This document shows positions 1-11,320 of a stretch of 64,000 nucleotides of DNA, piece by piece. The DNA lies in the NCBI GenBank assembly GCA_036346225.1, contig JARFIW010001082.1, positions 2,542,001 through 2,606,000 of the forward strand. Reading direction: 5' to 3'. This DNA comes from Platerodrilus igneus (lineage: Eukaryota > Arthropoda > Insecta > Coleoptera > Lycidae). Numbering within the stretch: position 1 is the first letter of the stretch; each line of letters begins with the position of its first letter. The notes beneath the pieces were generated by a model that was given only the letters and a program-made list of their open reading frames with translations, was not told the DNA's origin and did not search any database. The translations under genes were made by a program, and so were the position numbers.

Positions 1-605
1 TGTAACATTATTTTGAAATATTGACTTATAAACAGATTAATTGATTAATTAAATTTCATTAACTTGTATAACTTATAGGCAAAAACTCCATAATAAATTA
101 CTTTTATATTTTAGTTAGCATCCCTTACAATAAAGACCAGGTTTAGAAATAACTTTAGGCTTAAATATTATAAAGTCCAGCGGCAGTCATCATAATTTAA
201 TGGTCCTACCTTGCAAATCCGAATACATTAAGCCTTTTAAAGCTTATGTCGGTTATAGATTGATGAATCTGATAAATTTAAATGGCATAGTACCTTTTAA
301 CGCAAACAAAGAAAAGCAATTTTCAGTTGTAAAACTTAATCTTAATAATTTCGTTGATTGACAAGAGTTACAGAAAACGAAACATTATAAATAGCCAAAC
401 TATTTTCAATTTGATTTGTTCAAATATTGCAAGTAATTTTAAGTAGTCTGGAGACATCCATTGTATTTAAATCCATTTCGGCTCAAGTGGGTTAACCGGT
501 CTTTTGTTAATGGCAGACAGCTGACGCCAATGGGTATGGTTCACAATTCAATAATTAAAAATTCCAAGAAGATACAACATAGTTAAACCCTTAGAAAAAT
601 AATTG
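1..605. other. AT-rich stretch, nothing recognised
   Basis: No long open frame, inverted repeat or similarity to other parts of the window was seen here. The composition is ordinary AT-rich intergenic or intronic insect DNA. Confidence 0.5.
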
Positions 606-986
606 CTATCCGTGACCCTCATCTTGAAAGGGGTTGGATTTGGTTTCTGAAATCTTGTTTTTGGGAGGTTCTATTAAGTCACTGGATAACAGAAATATGA
701 CGTATATAATGGTTAGAGTAGGCATTAATATATAATTTAAGGCTTTAGCCAAAAGACGGGAGATTCCAATGGGGTTGCCCGTTGTCAAAAGATAGAAACG
801 TAGCCACAGAAGTTCGCGGGTAGCGTTCTCCGGCATCACAGATATGATATTGCACTTAGTATCACGATAGTGAAATTGGAAAGGAGTAAATAACTCTTCC
901 AGTTCGCTAGGGTTACGCCCGTATGTTCGCGGATTTATAGTGATATAAAGTAAATAATAAAAAGCTTGTATGCGTGTGACGCACAA
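606..986 (-). CDS. unrecognised 126-codon ORF with one hydrophobic segment
   Basis: An open frame of 126 codons whose product I do not recognise. The first 80 residues are mixed polar, for example NPRTYGRNPSELEELF. They are followed by a hydrophobic stretch near residues 84-102 (ALNYILMPTLTIIYVIFLL) that could span a membrane, and a short polar tail. Codons in the middle are somewhat richer in G and C than the flanks, which favours a real or formerly real coding piece. There is no supporting splice site, promoter or neighbour. It may be an exon, a decayed transposon piece, or chance. Confidence 0.25.
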   Translation of the reverse strand: MCVTRIQAFYYLLYITINPRTYGRNPSELEELFTPFQFHYRDTKCNIISVMPENATRELLWLRFYLLTTGNPIGISRLLAKALNYILMPTLTIIYVIFLLSSDLIEPPKNKISETKSNPFQDEGHG

Positions 987-2109
987 GTTAAATTAAATTA
1001 TCAACAAGATCCTGCCGGGTTCGTATACTATTGAATTATTTAATAATTACAAGCAACAAGAGCAACAAGCGAGATTCTTTCCCCCAATTTAAGAACTGTT
1101 CTGCGTTGGAAGGCAAGCCATCAACCAATTAACGATTTTTAGAAGTAAGTTTTTATAGTTAAGCTAGTAAGACCAATTTTTAGTTAATTTATTTGTTAGG
1201 ACGTTTTGGCCATAAACCGTAGGATTAATTTGGTGTAGAATTTATAGTATAAGTTTTCTTCCATATAAAGTGTTTGGGAATTACTTATGTACACAAAATT
1301 ATCATAATTTCATATTCACCCATTCAATTAAAATTCTAAAATAAAATCAATGAATGTAAGAGGTTCACGTTTATTGCTCTATTAATTAAATAGTTTTTAT
1401 TTGCCGTTGATTAAGTCAATAGTTTTTTTATTTTTTTTTCATGAAAGTTGTATAAGTAGTCAAAAAGGAAAGAATTGATTAAAAGAAACAATTGTCCTCC
1501 TTGGGATGACAAGTCTCTCAAGGTTTTGCATGAACATTTGCACATTCTCGACTTGTCTAGCGCCCTTGGTAATTGTCATTAAGCCACAATATTTATGAAA
1601 GGTAAGTGCCAATTCTTTTTTGTAGTATATTATATACTAATTTAGCCCTGTCTGCAAAATTTTAACCCTCTATATGATACACGACCTTCCGCTAGCTAGT
1701 GCCGGTGACCTCCCTTTAATTTTTTGTTTTACAGGCCGCCTCCATTTCATAATTTTAATAAAAATAATATACTTAGTAACTTTTCCGCCTGTAACAAGTT
1801 ATGCATGGTTAGTCGACACCGGGGAAGTTAAATTTCACTTAATTTATGCAGAAAGTACCGTAAACGTAATAGCTTTCGATATTTTGTATCGTTTGCCATA
1901 ACAGGTCTTTGCGATGAAAGAAATAATCCGACTTAAGTAAGCTCAAGTTTTTGTTGCACTTAAATTTTACAATTTTTACATTGTTTTGGAAACCTTCGCA
2001 TGAATATGATTGGCTACAAAATGAAGCTAACAATCTTACATGGAGCTTTTCCTATGATGCTGCCGAAATATTATAGTGTATTAATTAATGTAAATTTAGT
2101 AAATCATAA
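987..2109. other. non-coding AT-rich stretch
   Basis: Nothing supportable was seen. The short frames at 1674-1901, 1839-2033 and 2000-2188 lack codon bias or recognisable motifs. The last of them runs into the inverted repeat of the next element. Confidence 0.5.
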
Positions 2110-3076
2110 ACAGGGCTTTTCACGACGACCGTGCATTAGACATTTCTCAGAAAGTACAAGAGATAGAAGTATGAAATTTTATATGTAGTGATTGTTCGAC
2201 ATGCCGAGTTGATCTAAAATATTTTCGTTTTGAAAGCACTTCCGGTTGTACCGGAAGTTGATATTATCTTTGTTATTTTAAATGGAACACCCTGTATATT
2301 TTTGCATTTTTAGATTCCACACACAATTTTAACTTAAATTCCTTTAATAAATAATATCTCAATATTTTACCGTTTTCGAGATATTTAGCTTTTATGTTTT
2401 TGTAAAAACTGATATACTTTCTTGACAATAATGTACATTTAAACTTACAGTTTAGAAACCAATTATTAGCAGATATACTATTCAAATGTTTGATACACAT
2501 TTAAATGTATTTGTTTCCATTCAACACCATACGAGGTGTCCGCCAATTTTACTTAAAGTTTCTTACATAAAAATCTGAAAAGTCAATTTTTCTAAATGGA
2601 ACACCCTGTATATTTTTGCATTTTAGATTCTACACAAAATTTTAAGTTAAATTCCTTTAATAAGTAATATCTCAATATTTTACCGTTTTCGAGATATTTA
2701 GCTTTTATGTTTTTTGTAAAAACTGATATACCTTCTTGACAATAATGTACATTTAAATTTACAGTTTAGAAACCAATTATTAGCAGATATACTATTCAAA
2801 TGTATGATAAACATTAAAATGTATTTGTTTCCATTCAACACCATACGAGGTGTCCGACATTTTTACTTAAAGTTTCTTGCATAAAAAATCTGAAAAGTCA
2901 ATTTTCTAAATGGAACACCCGTATATTGATATTTTTAAATTGTTCAATCATTTCAAGGCAACCTTATGTAACAAGTCCTATTCTGAAGTTCAACTGTCTT
3001 TAAGTTATTTGATTTTAATGACATTAAGTGGTTCTACTACGATAATAAAAATAAATATCAGCATTATGTTCGTAGG
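2110..3076. repeat. left terminal inverted repeat with internal ~315-bp tandem units
   Basis: The arm holds roughly two and a half direct repeats. Each begins near TAAATGGAACACCC and includes a stretch around TATTTACCGTTTTCGAGATA. The last unit diverges after 2920 into a unique inner segment (2930-3076), which is mirrored at 4288-4440. Confidence 0.8.
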
Positions 3077-3124
3077 AGACTTTAATAAAGGTTGAAAAGA
3101 ATAAAAGAATAATTAATCTTTATA

Positions 3125-4188
3125 CTATAACATATGCTCGAAAATGTGACCATTTCTTTCCAAACATGCATTTATTCTTTTAATAAGGTTATCGTGTGTT
3201 GCTTTTCTTATTGCTTATGGTGTTAATGAATTTATAGTAGCTCTAACTATATCTTTCATATTGGCTTTGGTTGTGATGAGATCTGAATAGACGATGTTCT
3301 TTAAGTGACCCCAAATGAAAAATCTAGTGGACTACCATCTAGAGTTCTCGGGGCCATCGAAATGGACCATTATTTGCAATCCATCGGTCTTGAAAAATTC
3401 CTGTTAAAAAATCGCCAACCAGTCGGTAATTGTGACATGGAGCACCATCCATTTGATACCATAAGTAATCTCTTTGTGCATGGTTTTGTATTATTGTCGG
3501 CACTCCATTTCTTAACATATGAACATACCTTTCTCCAGTTAAATTTTCATCGTAAAATTCCAGATAAAAGATTGAATCGCAATTAATGGCACAAAATACA
3601 TCAAATTGCCATTTGTCTTGAACATTTCTTTCACGGACTACGTGTGAATTTTGCGGAGCCCAATAATTGCTGTTGTGCATATTAAAGACTCCATTTTTGG
3701 TAAACATTGCTTCGTCTGTCCAAATAATGTTTTTTAAAAAGTTTTTGTCCTCTTGACTTTTAGTTAGCAACCACTCAAAAAACTGAACTCTCCGAGGCAA
3801 ATCAGTGTATTTTAAATGTTGGATGCAGTAAAATTTATATGGGCGCCATTTGTGTTTATTAAGTATACGATAAATGGTCACATACGGTATACCTATTTCT
3901 CTTTCGGTTTCGTGTAATGAAGCAGTTGGGTAAGCAGAGAAAAATCCTAAAACAGTGATTTCATTGTCTTCATTTTCAACTTGCGGCTTTTTGCGTTTAA
4001 TGTGTGGAAGAAATGCTCCATTCGTTCTACAGATTTGAAGTAGACGATTAACTGTATGCTTATTGGGTTTTGGAGATGCGGAATCTATCTGCAAACAATC
4101 GACAAGTTCGACTATTTATTGTATTACATTCACCGTAAGTAATTATTAAATTTAAGAAACCTTCATTACTATAATCTAATCTTGACAT
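3125..4188 (-). pseudogene. Tc1/mariner-superfamily DDE transposase, frameshifted
   Basis: The 251-codon uninterrupted core (4094-3339) carries the catalytic landmarks. WTDEA holds the first Asp (residue 127 of that frame) and YQMDGAPCHN the second (residue 216). After a frameshift near 3340, PLDF with the third acidic residue follows. Upstream, a frameshift near 4075 connects to an N-terminal piece that begins with ATG at 4188 and contains GECN and RLFADRF, typical of the helix-turn-helix part of this family. Downstream, the C-terminal stretch ending at 3125 is in family register but has a stop after LTP. About 354 codons in total is the usual family length. At least two frameshifts and one stop make it inactive. 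Its place midway between the two inverted repeats identifies it as the element's own transposase. Confidence 0.85.
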
Positions 4189-4287
4189 TTTTATTATTTT
4201 ATAACACACACAATCTAACACGTAATCTAATAAAGTAATAAGACAGTTTGTTAATTTTGTATCACCGTTCGATTATTTGCCAAAGCG

Positions 4288-5268
4288 TCGTACGAACATA
4301 ATGCTGATATTTATTTTATTATCGTAGTAGAACCACTTAATGTCATTAAAATCAAATAACTTAAAGACAGTTGAACTTCAGAATAGGACTTGTTACATAA
4401 AGTTACCTTAAAATGATTGAACAATTTGAAAATATCAAAATATACGGGGTGTTCCATTTAGAAAAATTGACCTTTCAGATTTCTTTATGCAAGAAACTTT
4501 AAGTAAAAATGTCGGACACCTGGTATGGTGTTGAATGGAAACAAATACATTTAAATGTTTATCAAACATTTGAATAGTATATCTGCCAATAATTGGTTTC
4601 TAAACTGTAAATTTAAATGTACATTATTGCCAAGAAAGTATATCATTTTACAAAAAAAAACATAGAAAGCTAAATATCTCGAAAACGGTAAAATATTGAG
4701 ATATTACTTATTAAAGGAATTTAACTTAAAATTTTGTGTAGAATCTAAAAATGAAAAAATATACAGGGTGTTCCATTTAGAAAAATTGACTTTTCAGATT
4801 TTTTATGTAAGAAACTTTAAGTAAAAATGCCGGCCACCTCGTATGGTGTTGAATGGAAACAAATACATTTAAATGTGTATCAAACATTTGAATAGTATAT
4901 CTGCTAATAATTGGTTTCTAAACTGTAAGTTTAAATGTACATTATTGTCAAGAAAGTATATCAGTTTTTTACAAAAAAAACATAAAAAGCTAAATATCTC
5001 GAAAACGGTAAAATATTGAGATATTACTTATTAAAGGAATTTAAGTTATAATTGTGTGTAGAATCTAAAAATGCAAAAATATACAGGGTGTTCCATTTAA
5101 AATAACAAAGATAATATCAACTTCCGGTACAACCGGAAGTGCTATCAAAACGAAAATATTTTAGATCAACTCGGCATGTCGAACAATCACTACATATAAA
5201 ATTTCATACTTCTATCTCTTGTACTTTCTGAAAAATGTCTAATGCACGGTCGTCGTGAAAAGCCCTGT
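4288..5268. repeat. right terminal inverted repeat
   Basis: This is the reverse complement of the left arm with scattered substitutions and small indels. It includes the mirrored pair ACTTCCGG...CCGGAAGT near 5122-5139, which is itself a small palindrome. Confidence 0.8.
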
Positions 5269-5675
5269 ATATTTAAAACACTAAACCGTGGCTTGTAACG
5301 CTTAGTTTGAAGAATGTTCTACACGGATTTCCATCATTCGTACCAAATTAAAGTTTATTATTTGTAGATGTGCTCGCAGTAGATATTTTTTACAAAGACC
5401 GTAATCGTTCATATTAAATACACAAAACGAATGCTACCAATTTGAAACGAAGGTTGGTTTAGTATACTCTTAATGAGAAGACGAATATGCAATACGCGTG
5501 TATGAACACAAAACACGTTGTGTACGAAGTTTATTTCTATCGGGTGTGCATTGCTTTTTATAGATGTTCTATAGATTCTTATATAGTGCTTCTATAACTA
5601 TATTGAGTTTCCTTTGAGGTTATTACATTCAGGATTGTTTAGTAAATACGTTAGTTTTAATAAACGTCGACTATA
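5269..5675. other. non-coding gap
   Basis: No gene or repeat was recognised between the mariner-type element and the OTU relic. Confidence 0.5.
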
Positions 5676-6140
5676 ATGGGACGTCGCGTTGTTCCAATTC
5701 TAGGTGATCGTAATTGTTTGTTCAATGCAGTTGCTTATTCTATATTTAACAGCGACGGAAACCATTGTGACACCCGCTTGCAAGTAGTCGAAAAGTAATG
5801 GACAAATGGAATTTATTTGCAGCGTTTATTATTGGTGATTTGTCTTATAGGCTACTTACCGGTTACTAATGCAGTTGGATATGACAATTTAATGTCTTTA
5901 GATGGAGAATACGCTGATGATATAGAATTGCATAAGTCAATTGTTTCCGGAATACTTATGTAACATACATAATGACGATCACAATCACATTTTTGAGTAT
6001 GTAGCAGCTGTCAATACTGTTTACAATCTTTACAGTTGATATTTGTAACGATCATTACAATGTCTTGCCGTCGAATTTATTAATTCTACCGGTTTCAAAC
6101 GAAGTATCACGAAGCGATCGGTCTTTTCCAATTAAATACT
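5676..6140 (+). pseudogene. OTU-type cysteine protease relic
   Basis: A 40-codon start frame (ATG at 5676, stop at 5796-5798) reads MGRRVVPILGDRNCLFNAVA and onward. GDxNCLFxA is the catalytic-cysteine motif of OTU deubiquitinase-like proteases (normally GDGNC). Frame-shifted stretches downstream keep the family order: YDNLM, then GEYADDIEL near 5905, and finally CNDHYNVL near 6045-6070, matching the catalytic-histidine block. The domain is therefore complete but broken by at least one stop and several frameshifts. OTU domains of this compact form are carried by some eukaryotic transposons and insect viruses as well as by host genes. Which source applies here is not visible. Confidence 0.6.
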
Positions 6141-6357
6141 AGTAACGGTTTAAACTGTTATAGAGATTGTTACGTTTATGCTAAAATAGCCGTCGAGCTT
6201 CGACGGGGTTTATTCTAGTAAAAATATTTAACTTGCAATTTCGATCTATTGAAGCCATAGTAATCAAATGTTTCTGTTACAGGAAACTTAATGTTCTTAA
6301 TAGCTGGGATGACGTTAGGATGTACATCACCAGTGAATCCCAAACTTGTTGATCCTG

Positions 6358-6671
6358 AAATTTTATAGATCGCTTCTACCTCATTCAAGCTGTAGCTAGA
6401 GGTAGACATGTATACTTTTATTACTTGTATAATCTAACCATGAGTATCTTTCGTTCTATTGTAAGTAGCTTTTTACAGTGTCCTATCTTTTTCCGCATAA
6501 CTATCCCTATACCCGAATTTCTTTCCAGTGATCCTGTATGAACTACCCCAAAAGTCTCCGCTTCAAAAATCTACCACCTCTGGCTACCGAACTTCGCTAA
6601 TCCCGACGGTGTATAATGCTAACACATCCACTTCAAATTTCAGATTCCCTAGCTTACCTACTTGCTTCGCG
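6358..6671 (-). mobile_element. LINE copy 3, endonuclease fragment
   Basis: This stretch matches the start of the endonuclease region of the better copy at 17.9-18.3 kb, for example the frame encoding TSSYSxxEVEAIYK and the block TGCTAACACATCC...AGCTTACCTACTTGCTTC. It is truncated on the 3' side at about 6358 and interrupted by the SINE cluster at 6672. The LINE's upstream region seems to resume at 7874. Confidence 0.65.
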
Positions 6672-6958
6672 TACATTTGATGTTCCAATGCTCCAACCGA
6701 AAGTACTACATTGGTCAAGAAGTGAATCTTTTTACTTGAAAATTTTGAATTTTGCCAAACCCTTGCTAATCCAAGCAATGTAGGGATCCTTAACGTGTGT
6801 GACAACACTCACACACAGTATCTACATTTTACCTCTCATCCAAACGAGGACGTATTTTTGTGAAAAATGATTACCTAACACTTTTCAAGAGGTCTGTGTC
6901 GGGAACCCGAAACCTTGACCTTAATAGTCACACGCGAACCTGCACAGGCACGGCGCCG
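6672..6958 (-). mobile_element. tRNA-derived SINE, unit A
   Basis: First of four consecutive SINE copies, all in the same orientation. The tail side (TTCCAATGCTCC...GTACTACATTGG) comes first on the + strand and the tRNA-like head lies at 6890-6958. The B box is degraded here (GGGAACCCGAAACC). Confidence 0.7.
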
Positions 6959-6990
6959 CCGCTTCTAACATTCTACGCTTTGATTTCTCT

Positions 6991-7246
6991 ACATTTGATT
7001 TTCTAATGCTCCATCCGAAGGTACTACATTGGCCAAAAAGTGAATTCTTTTACCTCAAAATTTGGAATTTTGCCGAACCATTTGCTACTGGACACTGGAC
7101 ACTCCACCTACATTTTACTCTCATCCGAATGAGGAACTGTTTTTGTGAAAAATGCTCGCCTAACATTTTTCAAGCGGTCCGTGTCGGGAATCGAACCCGG
7201 GACCTTGGACTTAATAGTTACAGGCAAACCAACTAAGCTACGGACC
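6991..7246 (-). mobile_element. tRNA-derived SINE, unit B
   Basis: Second copy. The B-box region GGGAATCGAACCCGG near 7186 and the head end CTAAGCTACGGAC are clear. The middle is shortened and carries a small GGACACT duplication. It is separated from unit A by a reiterated ~30-bp LINE-like segment (6959-6990). Confidence 0.75.
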
Positions 7247-7541
7247 TTACATGTGATTTTCCAATGCTCCACCCAAAGGTACTACATTGGCCAGAAAGCG
7301 AGTTCTTTTTACCTGGAAAATTTGGAATTTTGCCGAACCCTTGCTGTTCCAAGCAAGGTAGGGATCTTTAGCGTGCGTGACAACACTCACACACGGGACC
7401 TCCATTTTACCTCTCATCCGAACGAGGGTGTATTTTTATGAAAAATGCTCGCCTAACATTTTTCAAGCGGACCGTGTTGGGATTTGAACCCGGGACCTTG
7501 GGCGTAGTAGTCACACACATACCACTACGCCACGGAGCCGC
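7247..7541 (-). mobile_element. tRNA-derived SINE, unit C (best copy)
   Basis: On the minus strand the head shows both Pol III internal promoter boxes. The A box is TGGCGTAGTGG (7522-7532) and the B box GGTTCAAATCC (7480-7490), about 31 bp apart as in tRNA genes. The body follows, with GTGTGTGAGTGTTGTCACGC and CCAATGTAGTACCTTTGGG. There is no full tRNA cloverleaf beyond the head, so this is a SINE and not a tRNA gene. Confidence 0.8.
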
Positions 7542-7589
7542 CTAAGCTACGGACCACCGCTTTTAACATTCCACGCTCCGACTCCTCTA

Positions 7590-7873
7590 CAATGGATTTT
7601 CCAATGCTCCAGCCGAAGGTACTACGTTGGTCAGGAAGCGAGCTTTTTTACCTGAAATTTTTGAATTTTTCCGAACCCTTGCTATTCCAAGCAAGATAGA
7701 GATCTTCAACGTGCTTGACAACACTCACACACATACATTTTACCTCTCATCTGAACGACGGTGCATTTTTGTGAAAAATGCTCGTCTAACATTTTTCAAA
7801 CGATCCGTGTCGGATTCGAACCCGGGATCTTAGGCTTAGTAGTCACACCTGAACCAACTAAGCCTCGAAGCAC
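7590..7873 (-). mobile_element. tRNA-derived SINE, unit D
   Basis: Fourth copy. The B-box equivalent GGATTCGAACCCGGG is near 7812 and the head end is CCAACTAAGCCTCG. It is flanked on both sides by versions of CCACGCTCCGACTC, the LINE sequence into which the cluster went. Confidence 0.75.
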
Positions 7874-7985
7874 CTCGCCCACGCCCCGACTCGCAAAATG
7901 TTCCGGATTCTTCTTTTCTTCTTATTGAGCTTGCCGTTCACAACTTCCGAAGTAGTCCCTTACCGAAGATCCCGGATACAGCACC
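7874..7985 (-). mobile_element. LINE copy 3, upstream fragment
   Basis: CACGCCCCGACTCGCAAAATGTTCC and the following AGTAGTCCCTTACCGAAGATCC match 18318-18405 of LINE copy 1. The SINE cluster therefore sits inside this LINE fragment. Confidence 0.6.
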
Positions 7986-8250
7986 AACGCTAAACAGAGA
8001 ACTACAAGGTTTAACAGATATATGCGTTCGCAATCACTGCAAGTCATTGACTGTAACTCACAGGACAGGGATATAATGGTGTCTTGCTGTAGCTCAAACT
8101 TTCGCGCGATAATTTTAAATCAACGCAACATTTAATATCTGTAATAATTTTTATAGACTCATTTAAGTTAATATTTCAAGTATTAAAGAACTTTCGACGA
8201 CAGAAAGCAAGACGGCTGTAAACGCCAATATCACAATTATGAAATAGAGG

Positions 8251-8300
8251 CAATATTTTTTTAACCAAACATTTAAATATGTTTGGTTAAAAAAATATTG
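8251..8300. repeat. perfect 22-bp-stem hairpin
   Basis: CAATATTTTTTTAACCAAAC plus AT, then six loop bases, then the exact reverse complement. It may be the remains of a tiny palindromic MITE. The surrounding stretch 8000-8938 otherwise shows nothing. Confidence 0.8.
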
Positions 8301-8938
8301 CTCCTCAAATCTTTGTTTTATAAAAAAAACTGTTGTAATAAAGTTAGTGTCAAATAATGAACCGCTTATTATTAGAACAATGAAAATCGATAATTATCGT
8401 TAATTAGTAAGTTTTTGAGCTTACGGTAAAATACATGTGAAATAGTGTTCCATTAAAATGTTGTATATGCCAACTGATATAAATGAAATTAAATTCTATG
8501 AGTAATAATATGGTCTTTTAAGTGTAGTACAGACAAAAATTTAAATAAACAAATATTTTGTGGGTTGTAAATGTAATTACGTAAACAGGAGTAATTTGTT
8601 TGTTTGCCGTATATGCATAGTAATGACTTGTTGTTGTATTTATTATAATTATACAATAAGTTGTAGGTAGGTACATCAATAATATATTTATTGTTTGTAA
8701 AAATGCAAAATGGCCTTGATAGTCGAGACCATGCTTAAATAAATAACTATTACAGATTATAGAAATCATAAACTAAAACATTGTTCTCTTAATTATAAAA
8801 TGGCATGCAAAAATAAGATATATCAGAGAAGAATAGAATATAACTGTAAAGGAATAAAAAAAGGTTTGTTATGTAAGTAATAATAGGCTAAAATAAAAGA
8901 ACTCTCCTTATGTAATATTAATTATTGTTTGATTCTCT
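8301..8938. other. AT-rich stretch, nothing recognised
   Basis: The 83-codon minus frame at 8518-8769 has no bias or motif and is probably chance. Confidence 0.5.
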
Positions 8939-11318
8939 TTATTCATCATCTTCCTCATCTGTCACATTAAGGCAGTCCCGTACTTTGCAGTTACTTTTTA
9001 AATTGAGATACTCATCGGCATAGTTTCTAGATATGATTAGTTTTTCTACTAAAGTTTTAAGATTATTATACTATGCCTGCGAAATTGGGAGTTTTTGATT
9101 ATACAAATTGAATTTTGGTTTGGTTCCATTTAAACAGGTTAAGTTAATTTGTTTAGTTTCAGCTTCAGCAAGCATACTTTGCCTACCGTAAATGGTATTA
9201 GAATTTGTTTTTTAAAAGTCACAGTTTTGATTTTGGATACTTCAATGTTCTGCCTCTTTTTAAATGTTTTATTTACGATTTCGTCAAATGAAATAAAATC
9301 TTTGCCTTCTATACTTTTCACTTTATATGGAGCGGGATTTTTCCGAGAAATTCGATAATCGTTGGCCATACAATGGAATTTCTAACCGCTCTTTCTAACA
9401 GCGTGAATGCTATCAACTGGCATGTAACTGTGTTCCGGTATTAAGTAATTTATTTGAATACTTTGCAAATTAACACACTTTGATAACGCAAACCGAAGCA
9501 TACTAATAACTAATTTATTTTTATTTTGTCCGTAGCATGAGTCCGCATATAAAAGTAACGTTTTACCTGATGCCCTCTTGTCGACATTTTGTATGTAGTA
9601 ATATAAGCAACTACTTATTTCTGCTTCAGTCCATACATAATTGAAGCCTTCTTGGGTAACACTTTCGTAAATAGTGAAGTTGTACACTGCTAATTTTCGG
9701 TTATAGTATAAGGTCATACTCTCTCCATGAGGAGTAGACAATATTTTTTGCATGTCAAAACTAGCGCATAATATAGAAAACTGGGTTTTATGTATATTTT
9801 GATGAAAAGTAAATATTTTATATGATGCTTCCTTTTGCGCCATATGATGTTTTAAGTTTTCGGTATCAGCCTTTTTCATTATGTCATATGTTTTTCCAGT
9901 AAGACACAAAGCACATTTGTTCTTATTAGGGACATGAAACCCGATGTTATAGTAATCTCTAACCCATGAACAAAAAACTTTTCTAGACATGTATTTTTCC
10001 TACGCGTTTTTAGTGCAATACTCTTCATAAACTCTATATAAGTTTGAAATATTTTTAAACTGCTCGGGAAGATATAATTTTGTCGACGATTTTCAACAGT
10101 AATGTAAAGGGATCGATGGCAATGATTCAATAAAATTCTTCGACAAGCACAAGACCTCATCACTGGTTCTATTTTTACCTCCATTTTTGCCGCGAGAGTC
10201 TTCTTTTTTCAAAACCGTCACACGATGTTTCTAAGGTATATAATATAAATCGCAAGGTAATATCTAATGTATTTATGAGAAACTTTTGACAAACCTTTCT
10301 CCTACCTTCTCCCTCGTTTATAAAGTATTTGTACGATCTTGTTCGTTTTGAATTCTCCACTCTTGATCTCTTAATAGTCTTTACAATGGCATATCGTGAA
10401 ACCCAATCTTTTCTCCGTTGCTGATTATTTAATTGCCAAAAATATTCAAACAAATTCGTACGTTTTTCTTCTGATATACTTCCACGATCATTACCGCAGT
10501 CTTTATCTTTACAAGGATTGGGCTTTATGGTTCTGGCTTCTATTACTTTACCTTTAGTGCTTGTGTATTCTTCTCCTATATTTTTTTCTTATTTTCTTTC
10601 TTTTTTCTGATTTTCTTTCAGGTTTTTCTATAGAAGGTACAAAGGGTTTTTTTACTTTCTTCTCAACTTTTTCGATTTCTTCTGTTTTTTCCTGACTTGC
10701 ACATCGTTGCATTTTTTGAAGTAACTGAATCACTAGATATAGTTCCATTAGCACTCCAGTCTGTCAAGGATTCTTCGTATGCTTCGCGAAGTAATAAATA
10801 GTCTTCAATAGCATCTTCGTCATCGTTAAAATCTAAATATGATTTCGAAAAGTGTAATTTACGCGATAACCTCTTTCTTTTATTGTTTATTTGCATTGAT
10901 TCTATTTTTGTATACTGTTAAAAGTTTTGTCACTATCACTTGTCATAGGCAAATTCGAAATATTATGCAGAGTATCAGTATCTTTATCACTCATTATAAA
11001 GGAATCTGGATCATTTACCATTTTATTGGTTGCTTGTAGAAAATTTTGTGGTAATTTAAATGATGGAATCAATGCGTCTCCGTCTGTGTTACCTGCTTCA
11101 TGCATTTGCATAGTAGATATCGATGATGTAATTTTCGGAAAGACATGATGTGAGACCGTTTTGTCAGTGACTAATTCATACATAGAGATATTCTCTTCGT
11201 TTTCGCATTTCTCATCATTAGAAATGTCGGCGTATTTTACGACGTGCAGTGATTCATACTCCAATATTTCATCTACGGTATCAATCACAATAGGAGTTTT
11301 ACCACTTACACAATTCAA
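8939..11318 (-). pseudogene. DUF7869-type insect protein, broken (transposon-like gene)
   Basis: Successive minus-strand frames (11318-10902, 10896-10663, 10453-10175, 10184-9879, 9990-9382, 9369-9139, then to a stop at 8939) together follow the order of one widespread insect family of unknown function. An acidic Ser-rich N-terminus comes first. A Lys/Arg-rich linker follows, then a Cys-containing block with SRYAIVKTIKRSR and the typical VCQKFLINTLDIT. Next is CALC, then YADSCYGQNKN, then PEHSYMPVDSIHA, and finally RKNPAPYKV and YNQKLPIS near the C-terminus. The DxCxGQNKN and HSYxxVD blocks resemble RNase H-like DDE cores, so a domesticated or resident transposase is plausible but unproven. 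The family name is from memory. There are at least four frameshifts, so it is inactive. The upstream end abuts the foldback element at ~11320. Confidence 0.6.
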
Positions 11319-11320
11319 AC

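Larger units (their letters stand above)
2110..5268 (-). mobile_element. Tc1/mariner-type DNA transposon with ~1-kb inverted repeats
   Basis: The outermost bases are mirrored: ACAGGGCTTTTCACGACG at 2110 and its reverse complement ending at 5268. The mirroring continues inward for about 1 kb, from 2110 to ~3076 on the left and ~4288 to 5268 on the right. Each arm contains internal direct repeats of about 315 bp, marked by TGGAACACCC starting near 2283, 2596 and 2910. The right arm has the matching GGGTGTTCCA copies at ~4447, ~4767 and ~5087. A decayed transposase gene fills the centre on the minus strand. The flanks are AT-rich and compatible with a TA target, but the exact target duplication is unclear because the first bases differ slightly between ends. 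This is an old, immobile copy. Confidence 0.85.

Noticed and set aside
7466..7541. tRNA gene
   Set aside because: A and B boxes are present but the sequence does not form a full cloverleaf and continues into the SINE body; several similar copies exist.
8518..8769. 83-codon minus ORF
   Set aside because: AT-rich low-complexity translation without any recognisable feature.
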